Of a stretch of DNA of 51,751 nt, positions 22,997 to 34,189 are shown piece after piece. The stretch is taken from positions 6,846,896 to 6,898,646 of the forward strand of contig NC_049996.1 of NCBI RefSeq assembly GCF_000003815.2, given 5' to 3'. Positions within the stretch are counted from its first letter, which is position 1, and the number at the start of each line of letters is the position of its first letter. The position numbers were made by a program, and so were the translations under genes. Source of the DNA: Branchiostoma floridae (taxonomy: Eukaryota; Chordata; Leptocardii; Amphioxiformes; Branchiostomatidae). The notes beneath the pieces are model-generated. The model made no database searches, was not told where the DNA came from, and was given only the letters and a program-made list of their open reading frames with translations.

Positions 22997-25523
22997 TTAG
23001 ACAGTTACAACTGATCCAATAAGATGAACAGAGAACAAGATGAGCAGCAAAGGAAGGTGAGGAGAGACTTCCATCGCGCCACTCGTATGTTTGAATGTCC
23101 CATCATCCCTTTCGTACACTCGGCCAAACAGAGCAGCTGAAAGAAGAGGCTTGGATATCCCGGATGTACTGATTATAGCGCCATTTTTGTACTCCCATTC
23201 ACCTACTGCAAGGTCCATTCCGATCCCGCGTGTCAGAACCTCTGGAAAGACGTGAGGAAACTTGAAGTTTCCCGCCAAGCGCAGGTGGGAGAATGTCGTC
23301 TGCGCGTCGTTGGTTGGCTGGCCGCAGGTGTCACGTGACGAGTTAGCGCACTTCACCAGTGCGCATATCTGTAGGTAGTACTGTCCCTCGTTCGTGTGGA
23401 GGTCGTCAAAAGCACCGAAGGCGTAAATTTCCGACGAAATTCCCGATTTTGTGTAATTCAGGCTACAGCATAAGTCATTTTGACAGATGATGACGTAATC
23501 GCTCTCTTTTGTAAGATCCACGAAAGTAAAAGGGTCACCGAACAAGTCAGAAACGAACTCTGTGTCGTGCTGTGTGATTGGTAGCTCTGCTGATCTAACG
23601 CCATTCTTTATTGGTTTGATGGGGATTTCTGCGACCAATAACCTTCCCTCAGTTGAGTTCATGTCGTGATAATAGCTGACGGCACCGGAAGGGGTGGAGA
23701 TCGTACTTCCGGTCATACGTCTGTCAAGGACGTGCGTGTTAGACGACAAGAAGTTAACACCCATACCCATGGCCCAGGCTTGGTGAAACTCTACGGAAAC
23801 AAAAAGTGGCAAAACATCCATCCAAGCCGTCGGGAACACGATCGTATCTACACCGCAATCTTCCACTAGTGCCACGGCAGGGTCGCGAAACAGGACATCA
23901 AAACAAGTGAAGACTCCGAACTTTCCGAACGGAGTCTGGAAGGTTACGATCTCCACCGACGGCGGGCGGTTGAACTGCAGTTCCGTCATGAAGAGGTGTT
24001 CTTTATGGTACCTGGCGACAATCGTTCCTTCGTTATCGAAAACAACGTCGGTGTTAAACTGGTATCTGCCGTCATTCGGGCAAGAACTGTCCTCAGAACT
24101 GTCGCAAAACTGCTTGTCTCCGAAGTTTGCGACAACATAGATGTTATTCTCTTTGGCCATACAACTGAGGTTTTGTTGAACTGGGGTGTCGTTAAAACGG
24201 TCGGGATCGTCGCAAGGGTTCCATACAATCTTCTCCGGATCGGGGATCGTTTCCAAATAGAAATATTGATTCTCTCTGGATTGGAATCCGTGAATTCCGT
24301 CCTCCGGAAAGACTATTATGTCCGCACCCTGTGGGAAAAGTAAACACAAAACATTGAACTTGTCGCAGAAAAAGAGGTTAAAGATATTTATGAGGCAATA
24401 TACACAAAGCATAGCATACCAACGCAGTTAGGCCATACACTATAGTTTCTGCTCTATACCAAAGGTCATCTTTTATCAGAGTGAGTAAGCACATTGAGTC
24501 AGCTCTAAGTATCAATATTTTATCTCTGTTTGCCGACAAGCAACCTTTGTTTAAAGGACATTTAAACATTACAGAAAAGTACACATGTGATGCAGGCAAA
24601 CTTCAACTACTTCAGCTTAAGATACCCGTCTAGTGGAATGGGTGTGTTAACGCATGTTTGCCCTGTGCCACTCGGTATCAGTAACGTTATGCTTGTGTGA
24701 AATGCCCTAGCGGTTAATACCCTTTCATCAAGAGTTTTAAGTTTCATCACTTTGACGGTTTGTTAGGCCATGCTTATTACCTTCGCCGAGAAGGTTATAT
24801 TTTCATTATGTAGATGGCATACTAATTGGGCACTGCAAAATTGATGTCTGCGTGCGAAACAAAAAGTTGCCTTCATTATAAAATTCAAGTGGTCAGGAAG
24901 TTTTTTTATAAAGAACTGAACACACAAAACATGGTATATACCAAACAATATGTTCTTACTTTTTGCACTTTTACATTTTCTTCTGTGACTTTTGAATGTC
25001 CTTTGACTTTCTACGACATTATTCCTTTTCTGGTGTAATTTTGAATATCGTATTGCTCATTCTTCAGCTTCTTCGTATGGTCGCCAACCCTTTTTTGCAA
25101 AACGGGTAAAATAATGTGCGCGCAGATGTCATCAATATAATGATGTCAACATGGCTTGAGTAAACCAAGCAAACTACTGATAACGAGGAAAAAGAATGCG
25201 GTCAACGTCCGTTCGGTAAACCACATTTGTCTAGATTCACCGTTAAGACACTCAAGGAAATAAGAAACTAAAAGAAGATTTTCTCAAGAACTTTACCCGT
25301 ACACAAGAAACCATACCTGTCTTTTAGCCTCCCTTGTCTGTTCTCTGTAAACGTCCAGGTTTTGTTTCATGAAGTCTATCGCCTCTTGTCGAGTTGGGGG
25401 TTGGCCAGGTATAGAAGTCCACACCACCGCATGTTCGTACACCGCAGCCACAAAACTCGTGTCGTCATAACACGAGACAACCTGTGACATCCACAGCAAG
25501 ACCAGTACGGAAAACATCGTCAT
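22997..25523 (-). CDS. VNN1: Pantetheinase (vanin/biotinidase family), complete
   Basis: This enzyme hydrolyses pantetheine to pantothenate (vitamin B5) and cysteamine at the outer cell surface. There are two exons, 25317-25523 and 22997-24328, joined in phase 0, giving 512 aa; human vanin-1 is 513 aa. Residues 1-18 are a signal peptide (MTMFSVLVLLWMSQVVSC). The nitrilase-fold catalytic triad is present: Glu78 in VFPEDGIHGF, Lys178 in RYHKEHLF and Cys211 in FTCFDVLF. Family signatures include TDVVFD, DTIVFPTAWM, QAWAMGMGVNFL and YYLQIC. Glycosylation sites include NLS, NST, NYT and NSS. The C-terminus ends in a small-residue site followed by a hydrophobic tail (PLLLILFSVHLIGSVV), a GPI-anchor signal. 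That favours vanin over secreted biotinidase; substrate preference is inferred. It is divergently oriented to the GPCR starting at 27008. The symbol denotes the family. Confidence 0.95.
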
Positions 25524-25639
25524 TTTATCGGCTTGTTGAAGATGATAGTCGCAAAAGTATTCTGAGGACAGTTAAGAACAATTAAGTGCTACTGTATGTG
25601 GGACAGGAAATGGCATGTTCCATTTCTAGGAGAGGGGTT

Positions 25640-25910
25640 CTGAGTGACGCAATCGAATGACTCAGTGTCCTTATATGCTAACGTCACATTTCCAAACCGG
25701 GGCCTGGCCGGGCTGTTTGTGGAAACGAAAAATAAAACTGTATACGTGAAAAGATACACAAATAATGCGCAACGACTATTCTGTTTAGGTCTTTTGTAGT
25801 TTGGTGTCTTTTTTATGTTACTTGTCGTTCCCAAAAGCTGCCCGGCCGGGCCCCGGGTCGGAAATGTGATGTAGGCCTTTTTAAAACACTTGTCGATTAA
25901 ACAGTGTTCA
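25640..25910. mobile_element. GC-rich foldback MITE
   Basis: Left arm CGTCACATTTCCAAACCGGG then GCCTGGCCGGGC; right arm GCCCGGCCGGGCCCCGGGTC then GGAAATGTGATGTA. Outer parts also pair (AATCGAATGACTCAGTGTCC against TAAAACACTTGTCGATT). Total length is about 260 bp and it is non-coding. The boundaries are approximate. Confidence 0.7.
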
Positions 25911-26040
25911 AATGATTGATAACTTATTAACGTTGAACAGGAAGTGGGAGATCTCATCATACTTCATAATCGAAAAGGTGGCCACGGTCTATGTGAGAAA
26001 CTTTAAAAGACTTCTATGAGCGAGCAGTCGGAGAAAAATG

Positions 26041-26241
26041 TATAGGGGCACGTATACTAAATCCGCATGTTTGCCGTATTTAAAGTTTCGGGACTTAGGT
26101 AAAGTTTGTGGGAAGAATTCTTTTTTTTAAACTTTGACTTTGACGTAAAAGACTTGTTCGACAGCAAACATTACCTAAGCCCGTAAATACCAATACGGAA
26201 CTCATACGGATTTGATAGGCGCACAAGCGTGAACCCCTATA
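26041..26241. mobile_element. Foldback MITE with long imperfect TIRs
   Basis: It starts TATAGGGGCACG and ends CGTGAACCCCTATA. The arms pair imperfectly for about 70 bp (AAATCCGCATG against CATACGGATTT; GGGACTTAGGTAAAGTTTG against CAAACATTACCTAAGCCC). It is non-coding. Confidence 0.75.
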
Positions 26242-27007
26242 ACACGACTATCATTAACACAGGCATTGCTGTAATGAAAAGTTGATAATAATCGCAATTC
26301 ACTCTCACACGACGCCTTAGATGTAATCATTCAGACTAGATTATGCATCAAAGGCTTGCTACATAGCTCGAATATGAGTACGTAGTACGTAACGTTAATT
26401 GGCAACATTGAGTGGGCAGATAAAACCCATTATTTAGAAAAACGTCACTGAATATTTTGGGGTTAAAAGTACAAGTAGTGGTAATCACCCTTCATGATTG
26501 GAAGGTTTAACGTGGTCTCAAATATATTCAGTTCCCGTCTAGAAAAACAGACAATTTGGCAACATTCTGAAACAAGTCATCGCTATTTTCGAGTGCCTAT
26601 TTGTTCTGATGCGATCAATTGTCACTGACAAGCTTTCCTTTGCATTGCATCATTCAAACCTTTGTAACTTCAAGATTTATTGTTCATCAACGTTTTAAAA
26701 CGTGGATTCCCCTTAGAATACGTCTATTGATGCTCAGGATTTGAGAGCATCTATTTCTTATGTAAACATTATTCTAAGGAATGATAAGGAGATACAGTAG
26801 GGAATATACGTGTCTGGTAGAATGCTCTAAGATCGTGTGTTCACAACGAAGCTATAGGCAATGCTCTGTGCAAATCTAATAGCTATATGCAGGTAACTTG
26901 TTTGCTAGTAACCTTAAGTCAGGTCATGCGTTAAGACCTTTTTGCGTAGGAGCGTAAGAAATTGAAAATCCTTCTGCGCCTGTAAAGAGTACCAGACATC
27001 GAGAACT

Positions 27008-27568
27008 ATGGCAGCTCTCCAAGCGTTGGAAAACGTTACCTTCTCCACCTGCGAGGTTGTGAGCGAAAACGTTACGCTGGAGAATTCTACCGTGACGGTC
27101 ACAGGTTTCAGCCCCGTGTTGTGTGGTCTGAGCGGCTTGTATCCTGCATGGCGACCGGTAGTCGTGTTCGTACTGGTTTGTTTCATCCTGTTGTCCATAA
27201 TGGATAACGGCTGCTTGGTGGGAACAATAGCAACGAGGGAATCCATGCAGGTAAGTTGACATAGATGGTGGGGCTCTTTGTTGAGTTATTTGCTTTGAGC
27301 GTATTTCTCTGGCTTGCGTAGAGCCAAGTATATGTATGTGTATTCCAAAGAGATATTAGAGAGAGAAAGAAAGTGTGAGAGAAATAACAGAGAGAAAGAG
27401 GAGTGATAGGGTGGAAAGACTGATCGATTGACACACGGAGAGATAGATGGATAGACAGATAGATCGATGGATAGATAATAGGTAAATAGATGATAGATAA
27501 ACAGTTAGATAGAGAAATAGAAAAGTAGGTAGATAGAAATGTAAATAGATACTAGACATATATACATA

Positions 27569-27615
<47 letters not shown>

Positions 27616-30600
27616 CTGCTGGATAGATAGAAAGATGGGTAAAAATGTGAAAAGATAGAGATAGACAGATAAATAAATTATGTAGGTAGATAGATAGATA
27701 AAGTTTACAAAGATAACTACATGAAGAAAGGTTGAACCATGGTGAATTGCACATATACAAATAGATATAGCTCAATTTCTTATGGCCGTTTTGATGCTTC
27801 AAAAACACACAGTACACTGACGAAAAAAGAACAGAAATATTTTCTAATGGAAAAGGGTCTATTCGTCCTGATGTAATGCATCTGCACGAATGAGTTTCCA
27901 GGCTTTTTCTCAATTTTACATTTGATGGCGCGTAAGATTATGGTGCTGTTAGCACACTTGTGTGTAGCACACGTCTCTCAAGCAAATGTAGAACTCAAAT
28001 CATATCAAAACCTAGGGGAATACAATATTGACGTACCATGCTACTTTTATTTAATTATTGTTATATTTATTGTTCTTTGTGTAATGGCACTGTTGAGAAA
28101 GGTGAGTAACTTGAGTGTAGTGTCACATTGTCCTTCTCTCTGTCCATAAGCAAAGCAAATCTCGTCCATATGCCGACACCTCTGAGTATTGTTATACGTT
28201 AAGCTAAGGGCACAACGTACTGGCATGTACGGGGGGCGAATCCGCAGCCCGATGGCACACAAAGTTTTGCCTGCACGTAAAGTTCTACGGCGTGTCTGCG
28301 TGCTCCAAAATCCGTCGGATTCCCTACGAGTTCGTACGGAGGCAGTACTTTCCACTTACGGATCTCAAAAGATTGCCCACGTTTTGGAACGTAGACAGCA
28401 CGTATTTGCACGTACGGCGGGTTGTGCCCTTCGCTTTACCAGGTATACCCTAGCGGTGTTACCCATTGGGCTACTGATCAAATAGCATACATATGACGCA
28501 GCAGTTCCACGATGTGCAAAAAGGTTAATCCCATGTGCACATTATGTGCACTTACGTACTTAAACCGAGTGCCTGCCTTAACCCACTCCCAATATAACCA
28601 CTTATCACCTGATGCATCTAACATGTCGCCATCACTCTCAAGTGACATAGGCCAAATCGTGACTTCTTGTTCCACCTTTGCATTTCAAATCTAGACCCGA
28701 GAGCCCCTAGGCCTGTCCAGTATACGATACGAGCTCAACGAGGCAAACCTGTTTTTGAAGTGAGCTATAATTGTACTTCTTTTCATACTTGAATCTGGGA
28801 GCTCTATGGTAAGAGGTTGCATTAATTCATCACCAAAATTACCCTTTCTTATGCTGATGTTATATAACATATCGCCATAGCTCTCAGTTGACATAGGCCA
28901 AGTCGTGACTTCTTGTTCCACCTTTGCATTTCAAATCTAGACCCGAAAACCTCTGTCCAATATAGATACGGGCTCAACGAGGCAAACCTGTTTTTGAAGT
29001 GAGCTATAAGTGTACTTCTTTTCATACTTGAATCTGGGAGCTCTATGGTAAGAGGTTGCCTTAATTCATCACCAAAATTACCCTTTCTTATACTGATGTT
29101 ATATAACATATCGCCATAGCTCTCAGTTGACATAGGCCAAATCGTGACTTCTTGTTCCACCTTTGCATTTCAAATCTAGACCCGAGAGCCCCTGTCAAAT
29201 ATGAATTTAGATACGCGTTCAACGAGGCAAAGTTGTTTTTGAAGCGAGCTGTAAGTATACTTCATACTTGAATCCGAGATCTCTATGGTAAGAGGTGGCC
29301 CTTTCGTCGGGGTACAGGCTCAATATACAAATACTTTTATGCGGTTTATACAAAGCATATTCGTTTAGGCCACAGTAAGTAAATTTTATGGATGACACTC
29401 TTTTTACAGTCTGCAGAGGATGTCATCTATAAAATTTAATTGCTGTTGTCTAAGGATATCTAGTGGATTCAGTTGAAGAAATAGTTTTGCATGAAAATTC
29501 ACTGGTGTTGTATTGACACAACAAAGGAATAGCGACTTTCGGAAGATCTTCTACATATATCTATACACATCACCAAGTGAATACAAAAGGGAAGCATACT
29601 AGTATATGAATATATCAGCCGGTTTTGAGTATAACGCATCACTTAAACTTCTAGTTCTAATGTCTAAACATTAATATTCATGCATTTTTTCCTATTTCTG
29701 CACACAAATACCTCCTAGAATATGTAATCTATTCATCTACAGGATTTAATGTATTAGATTCTTTCGAACAAGCAACAACAAAGACGAACATCTTCATTGT
29801 ATCTAAAAGGTAGCGTAATGGAGTTGTTGTATGAAGAAAGGGTTTCTCGCTTAATTCAATTGCACCTCTTAGTGCAGATTCCGCGAACACTTTAAGTAAT
29901 GGTATTTATTCCACCCCTTTCATGTTGGACCTTCACGGTCAAATTTATTTGGTATGCATGAGAAAAAGCTCCCAAAATAGAAATTTAGAATCCTCTTGGA
30001 TCTTCCGTGTGTGTAGAGTATTGTGTGAGGGTGCTAGGGTGCATGAGGAAATTGGTTATATAGCCTAAAGCGCTGTAGGAGCAGTTACACAAAAAGCATT
30101 TTTGTGGATCTAGAATAAGTACATCCTGATTAAACGGTAACGGGCTTGGGGGATTCTAACAGCTTCTTAAAACAAGCTCTGCGAGGCAGTCTCCGTAGGC
30201 TAGAAACAGCAAAACGAGTCTAACATATAAAAACCGACGGAGTGTAATAGAACAGATATTATGGAATCGGACAAAAGCCTCGTATGGCCTATAGTGTAGC
30301 CCTGACCGAGCCCGGAAGCCCCCCTGTACACATTTGTACACGTGGACTGTCAGATACATTTGGTTGTTTTCACGGGTAGGTCCGGTGTGAAAGGGTTTTT
30401 GCCCCCCCGGGGATTTCGCCCCCCCCCCCGGGGGGGGAGATCACTAGCGTTTTCGCCCCCCTTTAGCGTTTTCGCCCCCCCCCCCCCCCAAGAGCAGCTG
30501 GTTACTACATATTACAGGTGCGCTACCTGGTACTATACTGCACCTGGGGAGTAACGTGTATGGTGTGTTACCTGGTACCTTATGGCACCTTATTACCGTA

Positions 30601-33600
30601 CCGTAAGATGCCTGTCATACCTCGAAAGTCGATACTATATTGTTCGGTGCAAACATGACATTGAAATGAAAAAGACAATTTTTGCAGCTGAGGTGGCATA
30701 AAAACAGTGCTACTGCGAACGTATAAATCAACACCGTCTATGGTACGGAATACGTCAGCTATATGTTTTCAATTTGTCACAGTGTTTTCTTTCTTGTGCT
30801 GGAAACATTTCCAAAGCACTAACAAAAACACACGTGAATAATAGTTTCTCATTATAAACACTATCTACGCGCAAGTTGATATAGCTGTTGCTAAATGCTA
30901 CACAAACACTGGTAAAGTACCAGTCTTAAGAAACACGGGTAAATGCATCAGTTCCTAAATACTAGAAAAAACAGTCATGTTGGAGGTGAAGATATCCCTT
31001 GGCCAGGTGCATATACCAAAATGTGCGTTATTCTAATTAATACCTAATATTTGCATAATTAATAAAGACATTACATAGTTCTTTTGTGGTCACTTCATGG
31101 TAGAGACTTCATATTGGAGATATATAGGTTGTTTGAGGACAGTTGAATATAATGAAATACATCTTATGTCAAGACTCAGGTATATGCAATAATGGGAATA
31201 CAAGGGACCCAACCCTCCTTGTCTGAAACAAGTTCAACTATCTTATTACCATGTAATTACGTTAATATTGATACTATGAATGGAGTTATGTATCAAACTC
31301 GTGCACTTATATCATTCTGAAACTGCATTTTGTGATTTATACCAATCAACTTCTAAAATGTCATGTAAACCCGTTTTTGGGGGGGGGGGCGAAATCGCTA
31401 AAGGGGGGCGAGGTAGTGTGACAGCGATCTCGCCCCGAGGGCGAGATCGCTAGCGATTTCGCCCCGGGGGGGCGAGATCGCTAGTGATTTCGCCCCCGGG
31501 GCGAGATCGCTGTCACACCGGCTTGATTTTAATTCTGAGTTAAAAGAACTCCAGGGGCCCGGCCGCAGTATGTCCCCTACAATAACTTGTAGGGGACAGA
31601 CCCGAAAGTGCAGAAAAACAGCTATTTTCCAGAATAGGACCGTATCATAACGAATTTATAGCCGTTTATGTGGTTGGTGGGAGGTTGAACTTCTTTTTCT
31701 TTGGAATTAATACCATAATAATGTATAATGTACACTAGTAGGAAGGAGGGTTGTTCAGACTACTGCAGTTCTGACTCCGCCGCTAAGAGTCGCTGCACCA
31801 GGCGAGTCAACGACAGAAACCGAGGATGACAGCGATTCTGAGAACTGTCACTGATTGGCCAGAAATAGGGTCATGATCTGAATAAGGTGAAGAACACGAC
31901 TTCGACATTGGTAACGAGAAGGAGTGGGCGCTTTACCATGACTGGACCATTCCACTAACTCACTATGAAAGCGATGTCCCTCCAGAGACGAAACGCTAGC
32001 GCTCTGGCAAAACGTTTCACCTGATAAATTTTACTTCATCGCAGTACTGAGATCGTACACAGTAAGAACTGAGTCTCAGAACAAATATTGATGAAAAATA
32101 TAGTTACCTTGTCTTGAAGTAACAAAATAAGTCTCTACCAGACTGACTAATGGGGAAAATGATTTACCGTGGGAGTTTTGCTACCAGGATTTTGTATTGC
32201 CGCCGGCCAGGGAAATATCAATCTTAGCGTGCACTGACTCCCCGGGCCAATTTTCCGATTTGTTTGGCAAAAATTCAATGATATACATCCCCTAAGGGAG
32301 GGTCTGGTGGTGGCTAGTAGAATGTCGTACTTTGTAATCTCCAAGCAGATTCCTCCGTGGCATTACAGTAGTGTGGCCAATTTACTCCTCAGCCGGCTAA
32401 ACTCCTTCCCCAGCTTATGTTACTGTCTTATGCCACGGAGGAATCTGCTTGGAGATTAATACTTTGCACAACTTTAGAGTTATAAACATATGATTTTGGG
32501 CGGTGAGTTAATACTTTTCCTGCCCGTTAGTATGAGCCTGTATTCTTGTTAGCCTGACTAAATCGCGCTTTTTTAATAAGTATAGAGACATATGANNNNN
32601 NNNNNNNNNNNNNNNNNNNNNNNNNNNNNNNNNNNNNNNNNNNNNNNNNNNNNNNNNNNNNNNNNNNNNNNNNNNNNNNNNNNNNNNNNNNNNNNNNNNN
32701 NNNNNNNNNNNNNNNNNNNNNNNNNNNNNNNNNNNNNNNNNNNNNNNNNNNNNNNNNNNNNNNNNNNNNNNNNNNNNNNNNNNNNNNNNNNNNNNNNNNN
32801 NNNNNNNNNNNNNNNNNNNNNNNNNNNNNNNNNNNNNNNNNNNNNNNNNNNGACGGTTTAAAAATCAAAGCAATTTCTGGACGCCATATTAGATCGTCTG
32901 TGTTAGGAGTCTACATGGAGGAGTTTTCGATGGCTTCTTCATTCCACTGACGACAGTAAGATAAAACTGTGGATTTTGTATTAATCATAAGTGGCTCATA
33001 GATTATAGCATGTTAGCATAGCACAGTTCTATAATCGTCAACTTATAATACTTAATATATACTAAGTATTTTTCAGCCTCCAATTACTTCGATCTTGAAA
33101 CCAGTGGACTAAGTCCAAATAACTGGTGAATGCTGAGGACTCGCCGCGTTGTTTTTATTTATAAATGCAACAATGTATCCAGAGTGCCACACAAGGTCGC
33201 TGCCCGATGTACACAACATATTAGCCTTATTTGAGGTTGTTGAGGTCGTTTGAGGTGCTTAGGCAGGGTCGTAACATATCGTTAGTTATGCATTCGTAGC
33301 CACTTCCTTCTCACACTTTATCTTTCAATTTCCAGGAGCCCGGTACTTCTTCCTGGCCGCGCTGGCTGTTACAGATGTCTTCAGTAGTTTGCTGTTCATT
33401 CCGTCAAGTATCCACAACACCACACACGGGACTTACCTAAGCGGAGCGGCCTGTAAGACCCAAGCTTTCCTCGTGTGTGTGGTCGGCTCTCTAGCCCACT
33501 CTTTCCTCCTGTGTCTGTGGGTTTGCCGCTACGTCCACATCGCTAGCCCCATGAAGTTCGAAGAAAAGTTGTCACGACCACGGATAGTTTTAGCCATGGG

Positions 33601-34189
33601 GTTGAGCGTTATTTTCGCCGTCCTACCCCCGTTTATTGGTGTCATCCGTTTCGGCGCGGTCAAAGTCGTGTCATACCACGGCGCAAACGGCATGCAAGTA
33701 TCGCCAACAAGTATCTACCCGTGTATACCCGATCTCACCGAGGCTTCCGTGTCTAGCGCTATTTGTCTGGCTACCATGATCATCAGTACCATCATTGCTA
33801 TTCTCATAGACCGCGAGGCGCAACAACACAAGGAAAATCTGAAAAGCCTTTCTCCCAGCCCTGAAAATAGTACTGATGTGGTCCCTCCAGAAGTTTTAGA
33901 AGCAAAATTTAAAGCAACCAAGACACTCAGTATCGTACTGTTTATCTACTGGATCACTTGGCTCCCGCCTATTGTTATGTTCTTTTTGTCCGATATAGTG
34001 TCGATGTCTATATTCAGTGTAGCTCAGGATGTCTTGCATATCGTGCTATTGACTAACACATTCTCGGACTCGCTTCTTTACGCGTTCCGTTACGAAATCT
34101 ACCGGAAAGCTCTGGTTCAAATGATCCGTCATTGTAAAAACTCTATCAGGGACACAATACTGGACTACATTGAAATCATCCTAGAATGA
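27008..34189 (+). CDS. Divergent orphan class A GPCR
   Basis: A seven-helix receptor read from two exons, 27008-27250 and 33336-34189. Exon 1 (81 aa) has N-linked sites NVT9, NVT21 and NST26, then TM1 (VVVFVLVCFILLSIMDNGCL) and the start of ICL1 up to a GTAAGT donor. The second exon, after TTTCCAG, has TM2 with the conserved Asp (YFFLAALAVTD), a cysteine before TM3 and TM3 ending in CRYVHIASP where DRY is usual. TM4 lacks the usual Trp. ICL3 is short and hydrophilic (about 45 aa). TM6 contains YWITWLPP. TM7 ends FSDSLLYAFR in place of NPxxY. The stop codon is TGA. The exon 1 donor is phase 0 but exon 2 needs phase 1, so at least one exon (or a one-base assembly error) is missing between them. 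The ligand is unknown; the Asp in TM3 used by amine receptors is absent. Confidence 0.8.
27440..27710. repeat. GATA-type, AT and GA microsatellites
   Basis: Imperfect (GATA/GATG)n tracts flank a pure (AT)n run followed by (AG)n near 27570-27614. They produce a low-complexity minus-strand reading frame rich in Ser, Tyr, Ile and Leu that is not a gene. Located in the GPCR intron. Confidence 0.95.
27922..28101 (+). other. Uncertain small reading frame with a hydrophobic segment
   Basis: A frame starting MMARKIMVLLAHLC has a hydrophobic stretch (FYLIIVIFIVLCVMALL) followed directly by a plausible splice donor AAAG|GTGAGT at 28101/28102. It could be an alternative exon of the surrounding GPCR gene, but its phase (0) does not fix the mismatch with the downstream exon and I do not recognise the sequence. 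It may be chance. Confidence 0.2.
28202..28434. mobile_element. MITE, family AAGGGCACAACCCGCCGTACG, copy 3 (internal deletion)
   Basis: Starts AGCTAAGGGCACAAC and ends GGCGGGTTGTGCCCTTCGCT. Compared with copy 2, about 100 bp just inside the left end are missing: GGGCACAAC is joined straight to GTACTGGCATG. The remaining body is nearly identical to copy 2 and has a single 13-bp motif. Located in the GPCR intron. Confidence 0.85.
28615..29300. repeat. Tandem array, about 239-bp unit, nearly three copies
   Basis: GTTGACATAGGCCAA recurs at 28888 and 29127, with a diverged form at 28641. Each unit carries TCGTGACTTCTTGTTCCACC, TTTGCATTTCAAATCTAGAC, CAACGAGGCAAACCTGTTTT and ACTTGAATCTGGGAGCTCTA. 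The reading frames within it are shadows. Located in the GPCR intron. Confidence 0.9.
30382..31521. mobile_element. 1.14-kb element with CCGGTGTGA ends and C/G-rich subterminal blocks
   Basis: The outer ends are CCGGTGTGA (left) and TCACACCGG (right). Both ends carry blocks of runs of C or G mixed with GATCGCTAGCGATTTCGCCCC-type motifs: left about 30400-30490, right about 31375-31517. The roughly 880-bp centre is AT-rich and has no gene. This suggests a non-autonomous DNA transposon. No target-site duplication is evident. Confidence 0.65.
31417..31517. repeat. Nested 101-bp hairpin with perfect 20-bp arms
   Basis: TGTGACAGCGATCTCGCCCC at 31417-31436 is perfectly inverted at 31498-31517. Between them lie two further GATCGCTAGCGAT/GATCGCTAGTGAT palindromic motifs separated by G runs. 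It forms the right end of the 30382-31521 element. Confidence 0.85.
32334..32459. mobile_element. Foldback MITE, family GTAATCTCCAAGCAGAT, copy 2
   Basis: Left GTAATCTCCAAGCAGATTCC then TCCGTGGCAT; right ATGCCACGGAGGAATCTGCT then TGGAGATTA. The arms are about 29 bp and almost perfect. It is related to 1679-1853 but the interior differs. Located in the GPCR intron. Confidence 0.85.
32596..32851. other. Assembly gap (256 N)
   Basis: A run of N of non-standard length inside the large GPCR intron, about 0.5 kb upstream of the TM2-TM7 exon. It could hide the exon needed to reconcile the reading phase. Confidence 0.99.

Larger units (their letters stand above)
25524..27007. promoter_or_regulatory. 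Divergent intergenic region between pantetheinase and GPCR
   Basis: These 1.48 kb separate two start codons that face away from each other, so any proximal promoters of both genes should lie here. Two foldback elements occupy part of it (25640-25910 and 26041-26241). I see no convincing TATA box or Inr. The assignment as a promoter rests on position only. Confidence 0.4.

Noticed and set aside
24378-24412. Extending the pantetheinase second exon upstream to an in-frame Met (MLCVYCLIN)
   Set aside because: The splice acceptor TTTTCCCACAG at 24329 joins in phase to the signal-peptide exon and gives a family-length protein.
27356-27913. 185-codon minus-strand frame rich in Ser, Leu, Tyr and Ile
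   Set aside because: It coincides with GATA, AT and GA microsatellites and lies in the intron of the plus-strand GPCR.
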